A stretch of DNA of 64,000 nucleotides from Deltaproteobacteria bacterium (GCA_016214955.1 JACRMN010000012.1:859901-923900); one strand, 5' to 3'; counted from the stretch's first letter, positions 1 through 8,840 are shown. Notes: a model not told the origin generated them from the sequence alone. Made by a program: numbers and translations.

Positions 1-405
1 GTGGTCGAGCCCACCGGCGTGGTCAAGGCCGAGGTGCAGGTCAAGAACTGCGTCATCGCCGGCGCGGTGGTGGGGAACGTCACCGCCAGCGAGAGCGTGG
101 AGATCACCAAGGAGGGGCGCATGATCGGCGACATCAGCGCGCCCCGGGTGATCATCGTCGACGGCGCCAGCTTCCGCGGCCGCATCGACATGGGCGAGTT
201 CGAGGTCCGCGAGGGCGAGCGCCCGGAGCGCACGCTCTCCGCACGGGCCGCGCCGCGCCCGGCGCTGACCACGCGCCGGCCGTCGCCGGCTCCCGCCCCC
301 AAGGCCGAGGCAGCGGAGAAGGCCTCCGCGCCCAGGCCGCCCGAGCCGCCGGTGCCGGCCGCGCTGGGCGGGGCGAAGAAGAAGGTCATCGTCCGGCGGA
401 AGTAG
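1..405 (+). CDS. Bactofilin (polymer-forming cytoskeletal protein), probably 5'-truncated by the window
   Basis: Bactofilins polymerise without nucleotide into a right-handed beta-helix and act as scaffolds at the inner membrane or pole. The first 75 or so residues show the regularly spaced hydrophobic and glycine pattern of the family (for example VIAGAVVGNVTASESVEI, followed by GRMIGDISAPRVIIVDGA). A Pro/Ala-rich tail then runs to a basic end, KKKVIVRRK. The open frame begins at base 1 with GTG, so the true start is probably upstream. The next gene encodes a ParB-domain protein; in Myxococcus xanthus, bactofilins are known to work with ParABS components, which fits the pairing. The family call is firm; the specific role is inferred. 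Confidence 0.85.
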   Translation: MVEPTGVVKAEVQVKNCVIAGAVVGNVTASESVEITKEGRMIGDISAPRVIIVDGASFRGRIDMGEFEVREGERPERTLSARAAPRPALTTRRPSPAPAPKAEAAEKASAPRPPEPPVPAALGGAKKKVIVRRK

Positions 406-426
406 CCGCCGGTCGGGGGCGGCGCC

Positions 427-1194
427 GTGGGTTCCGAGATCCGAACGTCGGCCCCGGCGCACGCCACCGGCGCGGTGGTCTTCGTCTCCCTCGACGAGAT
501 CGCCGAGGACCAGGCCTTCCGGCTGCGCCCCGAGGGCGACACCGCGCTGCTCGCCGCCTCCATGGGGCGGCTCGGGCAGCTCACGCCGGTGGAGCTCCGC
601 CCCTGGCCGGGCGCCGCCTCCGAGGGCCCCCGCTACCAGGTGGTGGCCGGCTTTCGCCGCCTGGCGGGGCTGAAGCTGCTCCTGCGCGACCGGGTGCTGG
701 CCAGGGTCCACGCCAGCCTCTCCGACGAGGACGCCTGGGGGCTGGCGCTGGTGCACGCCCTCACCGGCGAGCCGCTCTCCGAGGAGGATCTCCAGGCGCT
801 GCGCCACCGGCTCCTCGCCGGCGGCCAGGCGCCGTGGGCGCAGGAGCTCATCGACGAGGCGCGGGTGCGCGCGCCGCTGCCGCCCGAGCAGCGGGAGCGG
901 TTCTACGAGTTCCTGGACGGGCCGTTGCCGGCGCGGGCGGAGGAGGAGGGAGGAGGGGAGGAGGCTCCGACCGCGGCCCCGACCCCGACCGATGCGTCGG
1001 CCGACCAGGTGGAGGAGGTGGCGGCCGACGACTTCGCCGAGGACCTGGCCATCCGGATGTCGGAGCTGAACCAGGATCTGGCCACCGCTTACGCGGCATG
1101 GTCGGACTTGCCCCCGTCGGGCCGAAGGCTGATCCTCTCCCAGGCCCGCTACGTGGCCGAGCTTCTGCCCTACCTGGAGGACGCCGAACGATGA
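427..1194 (+). CDS. ParB/Srx-fold domain protein
   Basis: A 255-residue protein whose first 110 residues follow a ParB N-terminal (ParB/sulfiredoxin-fold) domain: a VSLDEIAED start, then a ParB-box-like motif VVAGFRRLAGLKLL. This corresponds to the GERRxRA region, with a Phe replacing the acidic residue. The rest is acidic and Ala/Pro-rich and ends in a helical segment. It lacks a clear DNA-binding HTH like that of chromosomal ParB, so it is more likely an adaptor than a partition protein. It starts with GTG 21 bp after the bactofilin gene and overlaps pyrE by 4 bp (ATGA). A role linking bactofilin to chromosome segregation is inferred from M. xanthus. Confidence 0.7.
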   Translation: MGSEIRTSAPAHATGAVVFVSLDEIAEDQAFRLRPEGDTALLAASMGRLGQLTPVELRPWPGAASEGPRYQVVAGFRRLAGLKLLLRDRVLARVHASLSDEDAWGLALVHALTGEPLSEEDLQALRHRLLAGGQAPWAQELIDEARVRAPLPPEQRERFYEFLDGPLPARAEEEGGGEEAPTAAPTPTDASADQVEEVAADDFAEDLAIRMSELNQDLATAYAAWSDLPPSGRRLILSQARYVAELLPYLEDAER

Positions 1195-1751
1195 GCCTCG
1201 CCGAGGATCGCGCCCGCCTCCTGGAGCTGCTGCGCCAGCTCTCGTTCGAGCGCCGCAAGGTGGTTCTCGCCTCCGGCAAGGAGAGCGACTTCTACATCGA
1301 CTGCAAGCGCACGGCGCTCACCGCCGAGGGGCACCTGCTCATCGGCCGGCTGATGTTCGACCGGGTGCGGCGCCTGCGGCCGCTGGTGCGCGGCGTGGGT
1401 GGGCTCACCCTGGGCGCCGACCCGCTGGCGAGCGCCATCTCGCTCGTGAGCTTCCTGGAGAAGGAGCCGGTGGACGCCTTCATCGTCCGCAAGGAGCCCA
1501 AGGGGCACGGCACCGGCCAGTGGATCGAGGGGCGCAAGACCATCCCCGACGGCAGCCGGGTGGCGGTGCTGGAGGACGTGGTCACCACCGGCGGCTCGGC
1601 GCTCAAGGCCGTCGAGCGCTGCCGCGAGGAGAAGCTCCAGGTGGTGGGCTGCTTCGCCCTGGTGGACCGGATGGAGGGCGGGCGCGAGGCCATCGAGGCC
1701 ACCGGCGTGCCCCTCGACTCCCTGTTCACGCGCAAGGACTTCCTGGGATGA
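1191..1751 (+). CDS. pyrE: Orotate phosphoribosyltransferase
   Basis: Transfers the phosphoribosyl group of PRPP to orotate to give OMP, the fifth step of pyrimidine synthesis, in the cytosol. The 186-residue length is typical. The PRPP-binding motif is clear (VAVLEDVVTTGGSALKAVE, about residues 125-143), and the flexible-loop region KEPKGHGTG precedes it. The gene is translationally coupled to its neighbours by ATGA overlaps on both sides. Its place in a cluster with a bactofilin is probably housekeeping linkage. Confidence 0.95.
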   Translation: MSLAEDRARLLELLRQLSFERRKVVLASGKESDFYIDCKRTALTAEGHLLIGRLMFDRVRRLRPLVRGVGGLTLGADPLASAISLVSFLEKEPVDAFIVRKEPKGHGTGQWIEGRKTIPDGSRVAVLEDVVTTGGSALKAVERCREEKLQVVGCFALVDRMEGGREAIEATGVPLDSLFTRKDFLG

Positions 1752-2332
1752 GGCCGGCCCTGGCGCTCCTCGGCGTGGCCCTGGCCCTCGGCGGCTGCGG
1801 CGTCCTGCGGGCGGCGCGGGCCGGCCCGGAGACCGAGGCATGGGAGGCGGCGCGGCAGCGCCACAGCCGCAGCGCCCAGCTCTACGACCGGCTCGAGACC
1901 TACGCCATCGCCACCGCCGTCTGGCAGGCGCCCGACGTGCGGGCCCGGCGCGCGGCGCAGGTGGCCACCTGGCGGGTGATGACCGCCGAGGAGCGGAAGG
2001 CGCTGGAGGCGGCCGAGGCCACGGAGCAGGCCCGCTGGGACGAGGCACTGGTGTTCCTCTTCACCACCGACCCCCGGGCCAACGACCTCGACGCCAGGAA
2101 GAGCATCTGGCGAGTGGCGCTGGTGGGGACGGCGGGCGAGCGGCTGCCCGCCGAGGTGCGGACCGTGCCCGTGGACGCCGAGCTCAGGGCCCTCTACCCG
2201 GCCATCCACGAGTACGACGTCGTCTACCGGGTGCGCTTCGCCCGCGGCCAGGGAGAGGGGCCGGGCCCCTTCACCCTGCGCATCGCCGGCGCCCAGGGGC
2301 GGATGGACTTCGCCTTCGGCGCCGAGGACTAG
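1748..2332 (+). CDS. Small lipoprotein of unknown function
   Basis: A 194-residue protein beginning with a lipoprotein signal: a short hydrophobic stretch followed by the lipobox LGGC at about residues 14-17. The mature part is charged, mostly helical, and contains the segment WRVALVGTAGERLPAEVR. No catalytic motif is recognised. The ATG overlaps the pyrE stop by 4 bp, so the two are co-translated. It is probably anchored in the outer membrane; its function is unknown. Confidence 0.75.
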   Translation: MRPALALLGVALALGGCGVLRAARAGPETEAWEAARQRHSRSAQLYDRLETYAIATAVWQAPDVRARRAAQVATWRVMTAEERKALEAAEATEQARWDEALVFLFTTDPRANDLDARKSIWRVALVGTAGERLPAEVRTVPVDAELRALYPAIHEYDVVYRVRFARGQGEGPGPFTLRIAGAQGRMDFAFGAED

Positions 2333-2337
2333 CCGGG

Positions 2338-3936
2338 CTACACCTCGCCCCGCTCCAGCACCGTGTCGCGAAGCTGCCCGTCGTCGCTCTTGGGGTAGTC
2401 GAGGGTGTAGTGCAGGCCGCGGGACTCCTTGCGGCGCCGGGCGCACTCGACGATGAGCGCGGCCACGTCGGCCAGGTTGCGCAGCTCCACCAGGTCGGGT
2501 GTCACCTTGTACTGCCAGTAGTAGTCCCGGATCTCGCCGCGCAGCAACGCCAGCCGGGTGCGGGCCCGCTCGAGCCGCTTGGAGGTCCGGACGATGCCCA
2601 CGTAGTTCCACATCAGGCGGCGCACCTCGTCCCAGTTGTGCGTCACCACCACGCCCTCGTCGGGGTCGAGGGCGTTGCCCGGGTTCCAGGGCGGGACCGG
2701 CGGCCGGTCGCCGCGCCCCTCGGCCAGGAGCTCGCGGGCGGCCAGGGCGGCGCGCCGCCCGAAGACCAGCCCCTCCAGCAGCGAGTTGGAGGCCAGGCGG
2801 TTGGCGCCGTGGAGGCCGGTGCAGGACACCTCGCCGGCGGCGAAGAGGCGGGTCACCGCGGTGCGGCCGTGCAGGTCGGTGACCACGCCGCCGCACTGAT
2901 AGTGAACGGCGGGGACCACCGGGATGGGCTGCACCGCCATGTCGATGCCGAACTCCTTGCAGGTGGCGTAGATGTGCGGGAAGTGGTCGAGGAGGAAGGC
3001 CTTGGGCAGGTGCGTCATGTCGAGGAAGGCGCAGTCGTCGCCGCGCCGCTTCACCTCGGCGTCGATGGAGCGGGCCACCACGTCGCGCGGCGCCAGCTCC
3101 TTGCGCGGGTCGTAGCGGACCATGAAGGCCTCGCCGGCCCCGTTGCGCAGGATGCCGCCCTCGCCGCGCAGCGCCTCGGAGATGAGGAACTGCTTGGCGG
3201 CCGGGTGGTAGAGGCAGGTGGGGTGGAACTGGGAGAACTCCATGTTGGCCACCGGCACGCCGGCCCGGTAGGCCATGGCCACGCCGTCGCCGGTGGCGAC
3301 GTCGGGGTTCGAGGTGTACAGGTACACCTTGCCCGACCCGCCGGTGGCCAGCACCGTGACCGCGGCCGAGACGGTGGAGACCTCGCCGCTCTCCCGGTCG
3401 AGCACGTAGGCCCCCAGGCAGCGCGACGGCCCCGGCAGCGCCAGCTTGCCGCTGGTGACGAGGTCGATGGCGATCTGGTCCTCGACGATGCGGATGCCGC
3501 GGGCCTCGCAGGTGGCGAGCAGCGCCCGCTCCACCTCGCGGCCGGTGGTGTCCTTGGCGTGGGCCACGCGGCGCCGGGAGTGGCCGCCCTCGCGGGTGAG
3601 GTGCAGCCGCCCCTCCGCCTTGTCGAACTCCACCCCCAGCTCGATGAGCCAGCGGATGCGGTCCGGCCCCTCGCGGACCGTGACCTCGACCGCGTCCCGG
3701 TGGCAGAGGCCGGCGCCGGCCACCAGGGTGTCCTCGATGTGGTGGCCGAAGTCGTCGTCGGGCCCCAGCACCGAGGCGATGCCGCCCTGGGCGTACTGGG
3801 TGTTGCCCTCGGCCTTGCCCTTCTTGGTGAGGACCAGGACCGAACCGAAAGGGGCCGCCTCGAGGGCGAAGGTCAGGCCGGCGATGCCGCCGCCCAGGAC
3901 CAGGAAATCCACCTGCTCACGCGGTGCGAGGCGCAT
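2338..3936 (-). CDS. nadB: L-aspartate oxidase
   Basis: FAD enzyme that oxidises L-aspartate to iminoaspartate, the first step of de novo NAD synthesis with NadA. The Rossmann FAD motif DFLVLGGGIAGLTFALE lies at about residues 10-26. Family motifs for FAD and substrate binding follow, such as NTQYAQGGIASV, the HFPHIY region and SCTGLHGANRLASNSLLEG. The 532-residue length is normal. It is divergent from the transglycosylase gene, with a gap of about 90 bp. Confidence 0.95.
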   Translation of the reverse strand: MRLAPREQVDFLVLGGGIAGLTFALEAAPFGSVLVLTKKGKAEGNTQYAQGGIASVLGPDDDFGHHIEDTLVAGAGLCHRDAVEVTVREGPDRIRWLIELGVEFDKAEGRLHLTREGGHSRRRVAHAKDTTGREVERALLATCEARGIRIVEDQIAIDLVTSGKLALPGPSRCLGAYVLDRESGEVSTVSAAVTVLATGGSGKVYLYTSNPDVATGDGVAMAYRAGVPVANMEFSQFHPTCLYHPAAKQFLISEALRGEGGILRNGAGEAFMVRYDPRKELAPRDVVARSIDAEVKRRGDDCAFLDMTHLPKAFLLDHFPHIYATCKEFGIDMAVQPIPVVPAVHYQCGGVVTDLHGRTAVTRLFAAGEVSCTGLHGANRLASNSLLEGLVFGRRAALAARELLAEGRGDRPPVPPWNPGNALDPDEGVVVTHNWDEVRRLMWNYVGIVRTSKRLERARTRLALLRGEIRDYYWQYKVTPDLVELRNLADVAALIVECARRRKESRGLHYTLDYPKSDDGQLRDTVLERGEV

Positions 3937-4027
3937 GCCGGGGAGCCTACAACTACCCAGGCGGCGCCTGCGGTACTAAAATCGGGTGTCCGGCTGGCGG
4001 TTGGTTTCCGGCGCCGGTCCCGAGCCC

Positions 4028-4681
4028 ATGAGACTCACCGCTGCAGCCCTGGCCATCGCCGGAGCCCTCGCCGGGCCCTCGCCGGCCCATGCGCGCAGCG
4101 TGTACTCCTACGTGGACCAGGACGGCGTGATCCGGGTCTTCGACGACGCCTCCGAGGAGTACCAGCGGCTCCACCACAAGCCCTCCCGGGGTCGCGGGCG
4201 CATCATCTCCTCGCCCCAGGTGCACCGCATCGAGATCGGCGAGCGCGTGGCCCCCGCCCAGGCCCAGTACCGCTGGAACACCTCGGGCAAGGACTACGAC
4301 CCGCACGTGCAGGAGGCGGCCCGAAAGTACGAGCTGCCCGCGGCGCTCATCAAGGCGGTGATCGCGGCCGAGTCGGCCTTCAACCCCCGCGCCGTTTCCC
4401 GCAAGGGCGCGCAGGGGCTGATGCAGCTCATGCCCCACACCGCGCGCGAGCTCTCGGTGCAGGACGTCTGGGACCCGGCCCAGAACATCGACGGCGGGGC
4501 CCGCTACCTGCGCAAGCTCTGGACCCAGTACGACGGCGACCTCTTCCGGACCCTCTCGGCCTACAACGCCGGCCCGGAGGCGGTGAAGAAGGCGCGCGGC
4601 TCCATCCCCAACATCGCCGAGACCCAGGACTACGTGCGCCGGGTCCTGGCCCTCTACCAGGCCTACATCGGGAGCTCCTAG
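4028..4681 (+). CDS. Lytic transglycosylase with N-terminal DUF4124 domain
   Basis: Periplasmic enzyme that cleaves the MurNAc-GlcNAc bond of peptidoglycan. A signal peptide covers about residues 1-23 (cleavage near AHA). A DUF4124-like segment (VYSYVDQDGVIRVFDD) follows, and then an SLT domain with the catalytic Glu in AAESAFNPRAVS, the GLMQLMP motif and LSAYNAGP. The start at 4028 was chosen because the signal peptide follows it directly. The GTG of the next gene begins just after the stop. Confidence 0.92.
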   Translation: MRLTAAALAIAGALAGPSPAHARSVYSYVDQDGVIRVFDDASEEYQRLHHKPSRGRGRIISSPQVHRIEIGERVAPAQAQYRWNTSGKDYDPHVQEAARKYELPAALIKAVIAAESAFNPRAVSRKGAQGLMQLMPHTARELSVQDVWDPAQNIDGGARYLRKLWTQYDGDLFRTLSAYNAGPEAVKKARGSIPNIAETQDYVRRVLALYQAYIGSS

Positions 4682-4683
4682 AC

Positions 4684-5991
4684 GTGAGCGCGCCCCACGT
4701 CGACGAGGTGGAAGGGCTGGACGACGAGTTCCTCTTCCACCTGAACCGCGGCGCCGAGCTCCTGGCGCGCGGCGAGGCCCCCGCCGCCCGGGCCTCGCTG
4801 GGTCGGGCGCTGGAGCTGCGCCCGCGCGACTCGCAGGCGCTGGGGCTGCTGGGCCAGGCCGAGTACAAGATGGGCCGGTTCGAGGACGCCGCCCACGCCT
4901 ACTCGCGGCTGGTGGACGAGAACCCGGTCGAGCCCTCGGCTCGGGTGAACCTGGGCCTCGCCAACCTCAAGGCCAAGCGGTACGTCGAGGCGGTGAAGCA
5001 GCTCTCGGTGGCGCTCGACCTCCAGCCCACCCACAGGAAGGCCATGGGCTACCTGGGGCTCGCCCACCTCGAGGCCGGCGAGTTCGAGAAGGCGCGCGAC
5101 TGGTTCGCCCAGGCCGGCAGCGAGCAGATGGTGGCCCGCTGCAAGGAGCTGCTGGCGCTCTCGCAGGCAGCCGCGGCCAAGGCGGCCGAGGCGCCGCTGC
5201 GCGCCACGCCGCCGCCCGGGTCCCTGCCGCTCCTCCCCACGCCGCCGCCCGGCCCCAACCCGCTCCACGCCACGCCGGCGCTCGGCTACCCGCCGCAGGC
5301 GGCCGAGCCGCCGCTGGGCGCCTCGACCCTCTCCCAGCTCGCCGAGTCGCGGCTGCTGGTGCCGGCGGCGGTGGAGGTCTTCGCCGCCGGGCGCGGGCTG
5401 CTCACCGTGGCGGTGCACGGCGACGTGCTGGTGCGCGGCAAGGGGCTGGTGGCGGTGCGCGGCAGCGTGCGCCTCTCGCCGGAGATGAAGCGCTTCCGCG
5501 GCAAGGCCACCGACAAGCCCTTCGGTGACGGCGCCGAGCGGATGATGCGGGCCGCCGGCGAGGGGGCGCTGCTCTTCCGCACCGGTGAGCTGCGGCTCAC
5601 CGCCGTGGACCTGGCAGGCGAGTCGGGCTACTTCCGCGAGGAGGCCATCTTCGGCTTCGAGGACGCGCTGGCCTACGAGAACGGGCGCGTGGCCTCGCGG
5701 CTCGGCATCGACCTGAACCTGGTGCACCTGCGCGGGCGGGGCCGGTTCCTGCTGGCCACCACCGGCGAGCTGGCGGCGCTGCCGGTCTCGGCCGACGCGC
5801 CGCTGCGGGTGCCGCTGCCGGTGCTGGCCGGCTGGATGGGCACCGTCACCCCGCGGGTGGCGCCGCTGGCCGAGGGGGCCGACCCGGCCGACCCGTCGGC
5901 GTCGCTGGTGGTGGAGCTCTCCGGCGACGGGCGCGTGTTCCTCGACCCCGAGGCCGCCCCCGGGACGCGGGCCCGCACCGAGAGGGCCTGA
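4684..5991 (+). CDS. TPR protein with C-terminal AIM24-type domain
   Basis: A 435-residue protein with three parts. About residues 10-160 form tandem TPR helices (for example LGLLGQAEYKMGRFEDAAHAYSRL and three related units). A Pro/Ala-rich linker follows at about 160-215. The rest is an AIM24-like beta domain, rich in G-D-V-L-V-R-G and G-A-L-L-F-R patterns. AIM24 domains resemble bacterial tryptophan-RNA-attenuator-fold proteins and have no known enzyme activity. It starts with GTG two bases after the transglycosylase and is followed at once by pgsA. It is probably a scaffold; its function is unproven. Confidence 0.75.
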   Translation: MSAPHVDEVEGLDDEFLFHLNRGAELLARGEAPAARASLGRALELRPRDSQALGLLGQAEYKMGRFEDAAHAYSRLVDENPVEPSARVNLGLANLKAKRYVEAVKQLSVALDLQPTHRKAMGYLGLAHLEAGEFEKARDWFAQAGSEQMVARCKELLALSQAAAAKAAEAPLRATPPPGSLPLLPTPPPGPNPLHATPALGYPPQAAEPPLGASTLSQLAESRLLVPAAVEVFAAGRGLLTVAVHGDVLVRGKGLVAVRGSVRLSPEMKRFRGKATDKPFGDGAERMMRAAGEGALLFRTGELRLTAVDLAGESGYFREEAIFGFEDALAYENGRVASRLGIDLNLVHLRGRGRFLLATTGELAALPVSADAPLRVPLPVLAGWMGTVTPRVAPLAEGADPADPSASLVVELSGDGRVFLDPEAAPGTRARTERA

Positions 5992-5997
5992 GGCCGC

Positions 5998-6591
5998 GTG
6001 CGATCCTTCCGCGACGAGCTCTGGAGCGTCCCCAACCTGGTGACGGTGGTGCGCATCGCCTTCATCCCGGCGTTCCTCGTCTACGCCTACTACGAGTCGC
6101 GCTTCCACAGCTTCCTGGCGGCGCTGATCTACGCAGCGGTGGCGGCCACCGACTTCCTCGACGGCTGGCTGGCGCGCCGGCTCGACATGGTCACGGTGAT
6201 CGGGAAGTTCCTCGATCCGCTGGCCGACAAGCTCATCGCCATGTCGGCGCTGGTGATGCTCGTGCACCTCGGCCGCGTGGGCGCCTGGGTGGTGATCCTC
6301 ATCCTGGCCCGGGAGTTCGCGGTCACCGGCCTGCGCACCATCGCCATGAGCGAGGGGATCGTCATCGCCGCCGGGCAGGAGGGGAAGTACAAGACCGCCA
6401 TCCAGCTCGCGGGCATCGTCTTCCTGCTGCTGCACTACCGGTACCCGGTGGACTTCCTGGCCTTCGTGGTGGAGGTGGACGCCAACAAGGTGGGCCTGGC
6501 GCTCGTGTACCTGTCGCTGTTCTTCTCGGTCTGGTCGGCGGTGAAGTACTTCTACGGCTTCCTGGAGGCGGTCTACCGCAAGCCCAGGTGA
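5998..6591 (+). CDS. pgsA: CDP-diacylglycerol-glycerol-3-phosphate 3-phosphatidyltransferase
   Basis: Inner-membrane enzyme that makes phosphatidylglycerophosphate, the precursor of phosphatidylglycerol and cardiolipin. The CDP-alcohol phosphotransferase signature is complete: an Asp-rich run from about residue 46, with DFLDGWLARR followed by the downstream G and two Asp residues in GKFLDPLADK. There are several hydrophobic helices, and the 197-residue length is usual. It starts with GTG. It is the last chromosomal protein gene before the tRNA. Confidence 0.93.
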   Translation: MRSFRDELWSVPNLVTVVRIAFIPAFLVYAYYESRFHSFLAALIYAAVAATDFLDGWLARRLDMVTVIGKFLDPLADKLIAMSALVMLVHLGRVGAWVVILILAREFAVTGLRTIAMSEGIVIAAGQEGKYKTAIQLAGIVFLLLHYRYPVDFLAFVVEVDANKVGLALVYLSLFFSVWSAVKYFYGFLEAVYRKPR

Positions 6592-6597
6592 GGACCC

Positions 6598-6627
6598 TTG
6601 ACACCCCCCGCCGCTAGCCCCTATAAA
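6598..6627 (+). promoter_or_regulatory. Sigma-70 type promoter of the tRNA-Gly gene
   Basis: A consensus -35 box TTGACA at 6598-6603 and a near-consensus -10 box TATAAA at 6622-6627 are spaced by 18 bp. The tRNA begins 23 bp after the -10 box. This is the strongest promoter-like match noticed in the window. Confidence 0.85.
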
Positions 6628-6649
6628 CCGTCCCCTTCGCAGAGGTTTT

Positions 6650-6724
6650 GCGGGAATAGCTCAGTGGTAGAGCATCGCCTTGCCAAGGCGAGGGTCGAGG
6701 GTTCAAATCCCTTTTCCCGCTCCA
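6650..6724 (+). tRNA. tRNA-Gly (anticodon GCC)
   Basis: The cloverleaf reads directly: acceptor arm GCGGGAA pairs with TTCCCGC, the D-arm contains AGCTCAGTGGTAGAGC, the anticodon loop TTGCCAA gives anticodon GCC, and the T-arm contains GGTTCAAATCC. The 3' CCA is encoded (6722-6724). Its 3' half from 6701 is the attachment core of the ICE, which rebuilds the tRNA end on integration so the gene stays functional. Confidence 0.97.
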
Positions 6725-6726
6725 TC
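6701..6726. repeat. attL core, 26-bp direct repeat
   Basis: Begins GTTCAAATCC in the T-arm of tRNA-Gly and ends two bases past its CCA. The same 26 bases occur at 60884-60909. The bases on both outer sides differ, so 26 bp is the full identity. Confidence 0.95.
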
Positions 6727-7963
6727 AACCGGCCGGCATTTCAGGAGAACTTCCTGGGGTGCCGGCCGGTGCCATTCTGGCGCCATTTTTCGACGCCTTC
6801 TTGTCCAGCTCCCGCCTCGACAGCAGCGCCACCGCCTGCTCCTTGTGCGCCGTCGTGAGGTGGATGTAGCGCATCGTCATGTTGAGCGTGGTGTGCCCGA
6901 GCAGCTCCTGGATGTCCTTCGGCCCCGCGCCCTTCATCGCCAGGTGGCTTCCGAAGGTGTGGCGGAGCACGTAGAGGTTACCCGTCACCTCGAGGCCGGC
7001 GCGCCGCTGCACCTTCTGGAACCACTTGCGGAGCACCTTCTGGTTCGCCGGGCGGCCGTCGTCGCGGAGGAGGACGTGTGGGTCGCCGAGGTGGCGGATC
7101 GCCTGCAGTGAGCCGGCGAGCTCCGGTGTCATGGGCAGGCGCCGGACCACGTTCGTCTTGGTGGAGTCGGTGACCTCACGCCAGGTCTGCTTGTCGACCA
7201 GGATCTCCCCGTGTGCCCCTGTGCTCCAGTAGATGTCGGTCTGGAGCAGGGCGGCGACCTCGCCGGGGCGGAGCCCAGCGTGGGCCACGAGGTAGACCAT
7301 CGCCAGGCAGCGCGGGTCGACCTTGGCGGCAGCCTCCTCGACGCGGGCGAACTCCTCGAAGTCGTAGAAGGCCGGAGCCTTGGACTTCGGCGCAAGCAAC
7401 TCCACCGAGTCGATCGGGATCGCCCGGATGCGCTTCAGCCTCTTCGCCACCTTGAGCATCTTCGAGAGCGTGCAGAGCACGTTGTTCACGGACTTGGGGG
7501 CGTACTCGCTCATCCGGGTCTTGATGCCCTGGACGTCCACCTCGTCGATCTCGTCGAGCTTCTTCTTGCCGAGGTGCGGGAGGAGGTGAACGCGGAGGTT
7601 GACCTCCCAGCCTGCCGCCGTCGAGGCCTTCTGGCGGTTGGCCGTCCCGTAGTCGAGGAACTCCTGCTTGAACTGCTCCATCGTGGGCACCACCTGCTTC
7701 GGCAGCGGATTCGCCGCCAGGTCCTTCAGAATTCCCTGCTGGATCTTGTCGGCCCACGCCTCCCGCTCCGAGCGCGTCCCCGAGAACTCCTTCGGGATCC
7801 GGTAGCGGTACCTGGCGGGCTTGGCGCCCGCCTGGTGGACGATGATGTGGGCCTCGAACACTCCCTTCGCTCTGCGGCGTTTGCAGTCGGGGCCGCAGCC
7901 CTTGTTTCGTTTGCAGCCGGGGACGTGGTCGACCTCGACTGCCTCCTTCACCTTGATGCTCAT
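6725..7963 (-). CDS. int: Tyrosine recombinase (ICE integrase)
   Basis: Catalyses site-specific integration and excision at tRNA-Gly. The 412-residue protein has a basic Cys/His-rich N-terminal segment (DHVPGCKRNKGCGPDCKRRR). A SAM-like core-binding region follows, then the catalytic domain with AGLRPGEVAAL (first Arg), LRHTFGSHLAMKG (His/Arg), LLGHTTLNMTMRYIHL (His and the nucleophilic Tyr). The start at 7963 was chosen because a GAGGAG Shine-Dalgarno lies 9 bp upstream. It overlaps the excisionase stop by 4 bp, so the two are coupled. The stop codon abuts the tRNA CCA, the usual arrangement for tRNA-targeting ICEs. Confidence 0.95.
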   Translation of the reverse strand: MSIKVKEAVEVDHVPGCKRNKGCGPDCKRRRAKGVFEAHIIVHQAGAKPARYRYRIPKEFSGTRSEREAWADKIQQGILKDLAANPLPKQVVPTMEQFKQEFLDYGTANRQKASTAAGWEVNLRVHLLPHLGKKKLDEIDEVDVQGIKTRMSEYAPKSVNNVLCTLSKMLKVAKRLKRIRAIPIDSVELLAPKSKAPAFYDFEEFARVEEAAAKVDPRCLAMVYLVAHAGLRPGEVAALLQTDIYWSTGAHGEILVDKQTWREVTDSTKTNVVRRLPMTPELAGSLQAIRHLGDPHVLLRDDGRPANQKVLRKWFQKVQRRAGLEVTGNLYVLRHTFGSHLAMKGAGPKDIQELLGHTTLNMTMRYIHLTTAHKEQAVALLSRRELDKKASKNGARMAPAGTPGSSPEMPAG

Positions 7964-8250
7964 CGCTCGATCTCCTCGAGCGACGACACGCTGCTTTCCC
8001 GCACGTAGCCTAACAGGCGCCGCCGGCTGACGCGCCACCGGCCGCCCAGGCGGAAGGCGCCGGGCAGTCGGTGCTCCAGGGCCCACTGGTAAGCGGTCTT
8101 TACGTGGATGCGGAGGAGGGCGGCCGCTTCCGGGATGGTGAGGATGGGCGCCGAGGGGTCCTCTGCCGGGGCGGCCGGTTCGGCGGCAACAGCTGCTCCG
8201 GGAGGGGGTACAGGGTCAGGCTGGGCTCCAGGGGCGACGGGTGCTGCCAT
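7960..8250 (-). CDS. xis: Excisionase-like helix-turn-helix protein
   Basis: A 96-residue protein with a disordered Pro/Ala-rich N-terminus and a MerR/excisionase-type HTH: LTIPEAAALLRIHVKTAYQW followed by LGGRWRVSRRRLL. Such proteins bend attachment-site DNA and steer the integrase towards excision. It lies directly upstream of int with an ATGA overlap, so it is very likely the element's recombination directionality factor. Confidence 0.85.
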   Translation of the reverse strand: MAAPVAPGAQPDPVPPPGAAVAAEPAAPAEDPSAPILTIPEAAALLRIHVKTAYQWALEHRLPGAFRLGGRWRVSRRRLLGYVRESSVSSLEEIER

Positions 8251-8405
8251 GAGGCACGCTCAGGAGCAGTGACGGGAATTCTCTAGTCAGGTGTATAGCG
8301 AACAGCAGCCGCTCGTTTCCAGGTCGGGATGGCCGGGCACCCAACCGGCACGACCGCGCGCGGCCGTCCCACCGCCTCATTCGGCGCGATGGTAAGAGGG
8401 GGGCC

Positions 8406-8840
8406 ATGGGCACCTTCGTCTGGTGGTTCCTTCGGGAGGCCGAGGGCCAGATCAGTCCGCTGTCGGTGAGGAAGGCTGACGAGTTTCTGCATGGCAAGCT
8501 CGCGATCCCGAGCGCCGATGGCGTGGTGCGGCTCGCCCTGGTCATGGGGCCGACCGAGGACCGCCGGGCGCTCGCGGTACGGACACTGGAACTCACGAAG
8601 TACAAGGTGGATGCGCGAGGGTTCCACGACAGTTGGCCTGCGATGGTGGAGGCGATGGAACACATGAGCGTGCTCGACGGCCTAGCCGAGCAACCAGACC
8701 GCGGGCACAACGTCATCCCCGCCGAGAAGAAATTCCAGATGGCGCGGTACCGGGCCAAGGCCTACTGGAAGCCCACGCCCGCCGACACCGCTGCGCTCAA
8801 GGCCGCCATCAACACGAAGGCGAAATGCAGGATCGTCTAG
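8406..8840 (+). CDS. Hypothetical protein
   Basis: A 144-residue soluble protein with a good purine-rich ribosome site (GAGGGGGG) before its ATG. No domain is recognised. Features include the segment ADGVVRLALVMGPTEDRRAL and a basic C-terminal third. It is divergent from xis and isolated from other plus-strand genes. It is likely ICE cargo of unknown function. Confidence 0.6.
   Translation: MGTFVWWFLREAEGQISPLSVRKADEFLHGKLAIPSADGVVRLALVMGPTEDRRALAVRTLELTKYKVDARGFHDSWPAMVEAMEHMSVLDGLAEQPDRGHNVIPAEKKFQMARYRAKAYWKPTPADTAALKAAINTKAKCRIV

Noticed and set aside
1840-5991. A very long open frame (1383 codons) spanning several chromosomal genes
   Set aside because: It runs antisense through nadB and out of frame with other genes. 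It exists only because stops are rare at high GC. Only its last part, from 4684, is a real gene.
6725-8086. Integrase start at 8086
   Set aside because: The extra N-terminus is low-complexity and lies inside the excisionase gene. GAGGAG before 7963 and the ATGA overlap support the shorter form.
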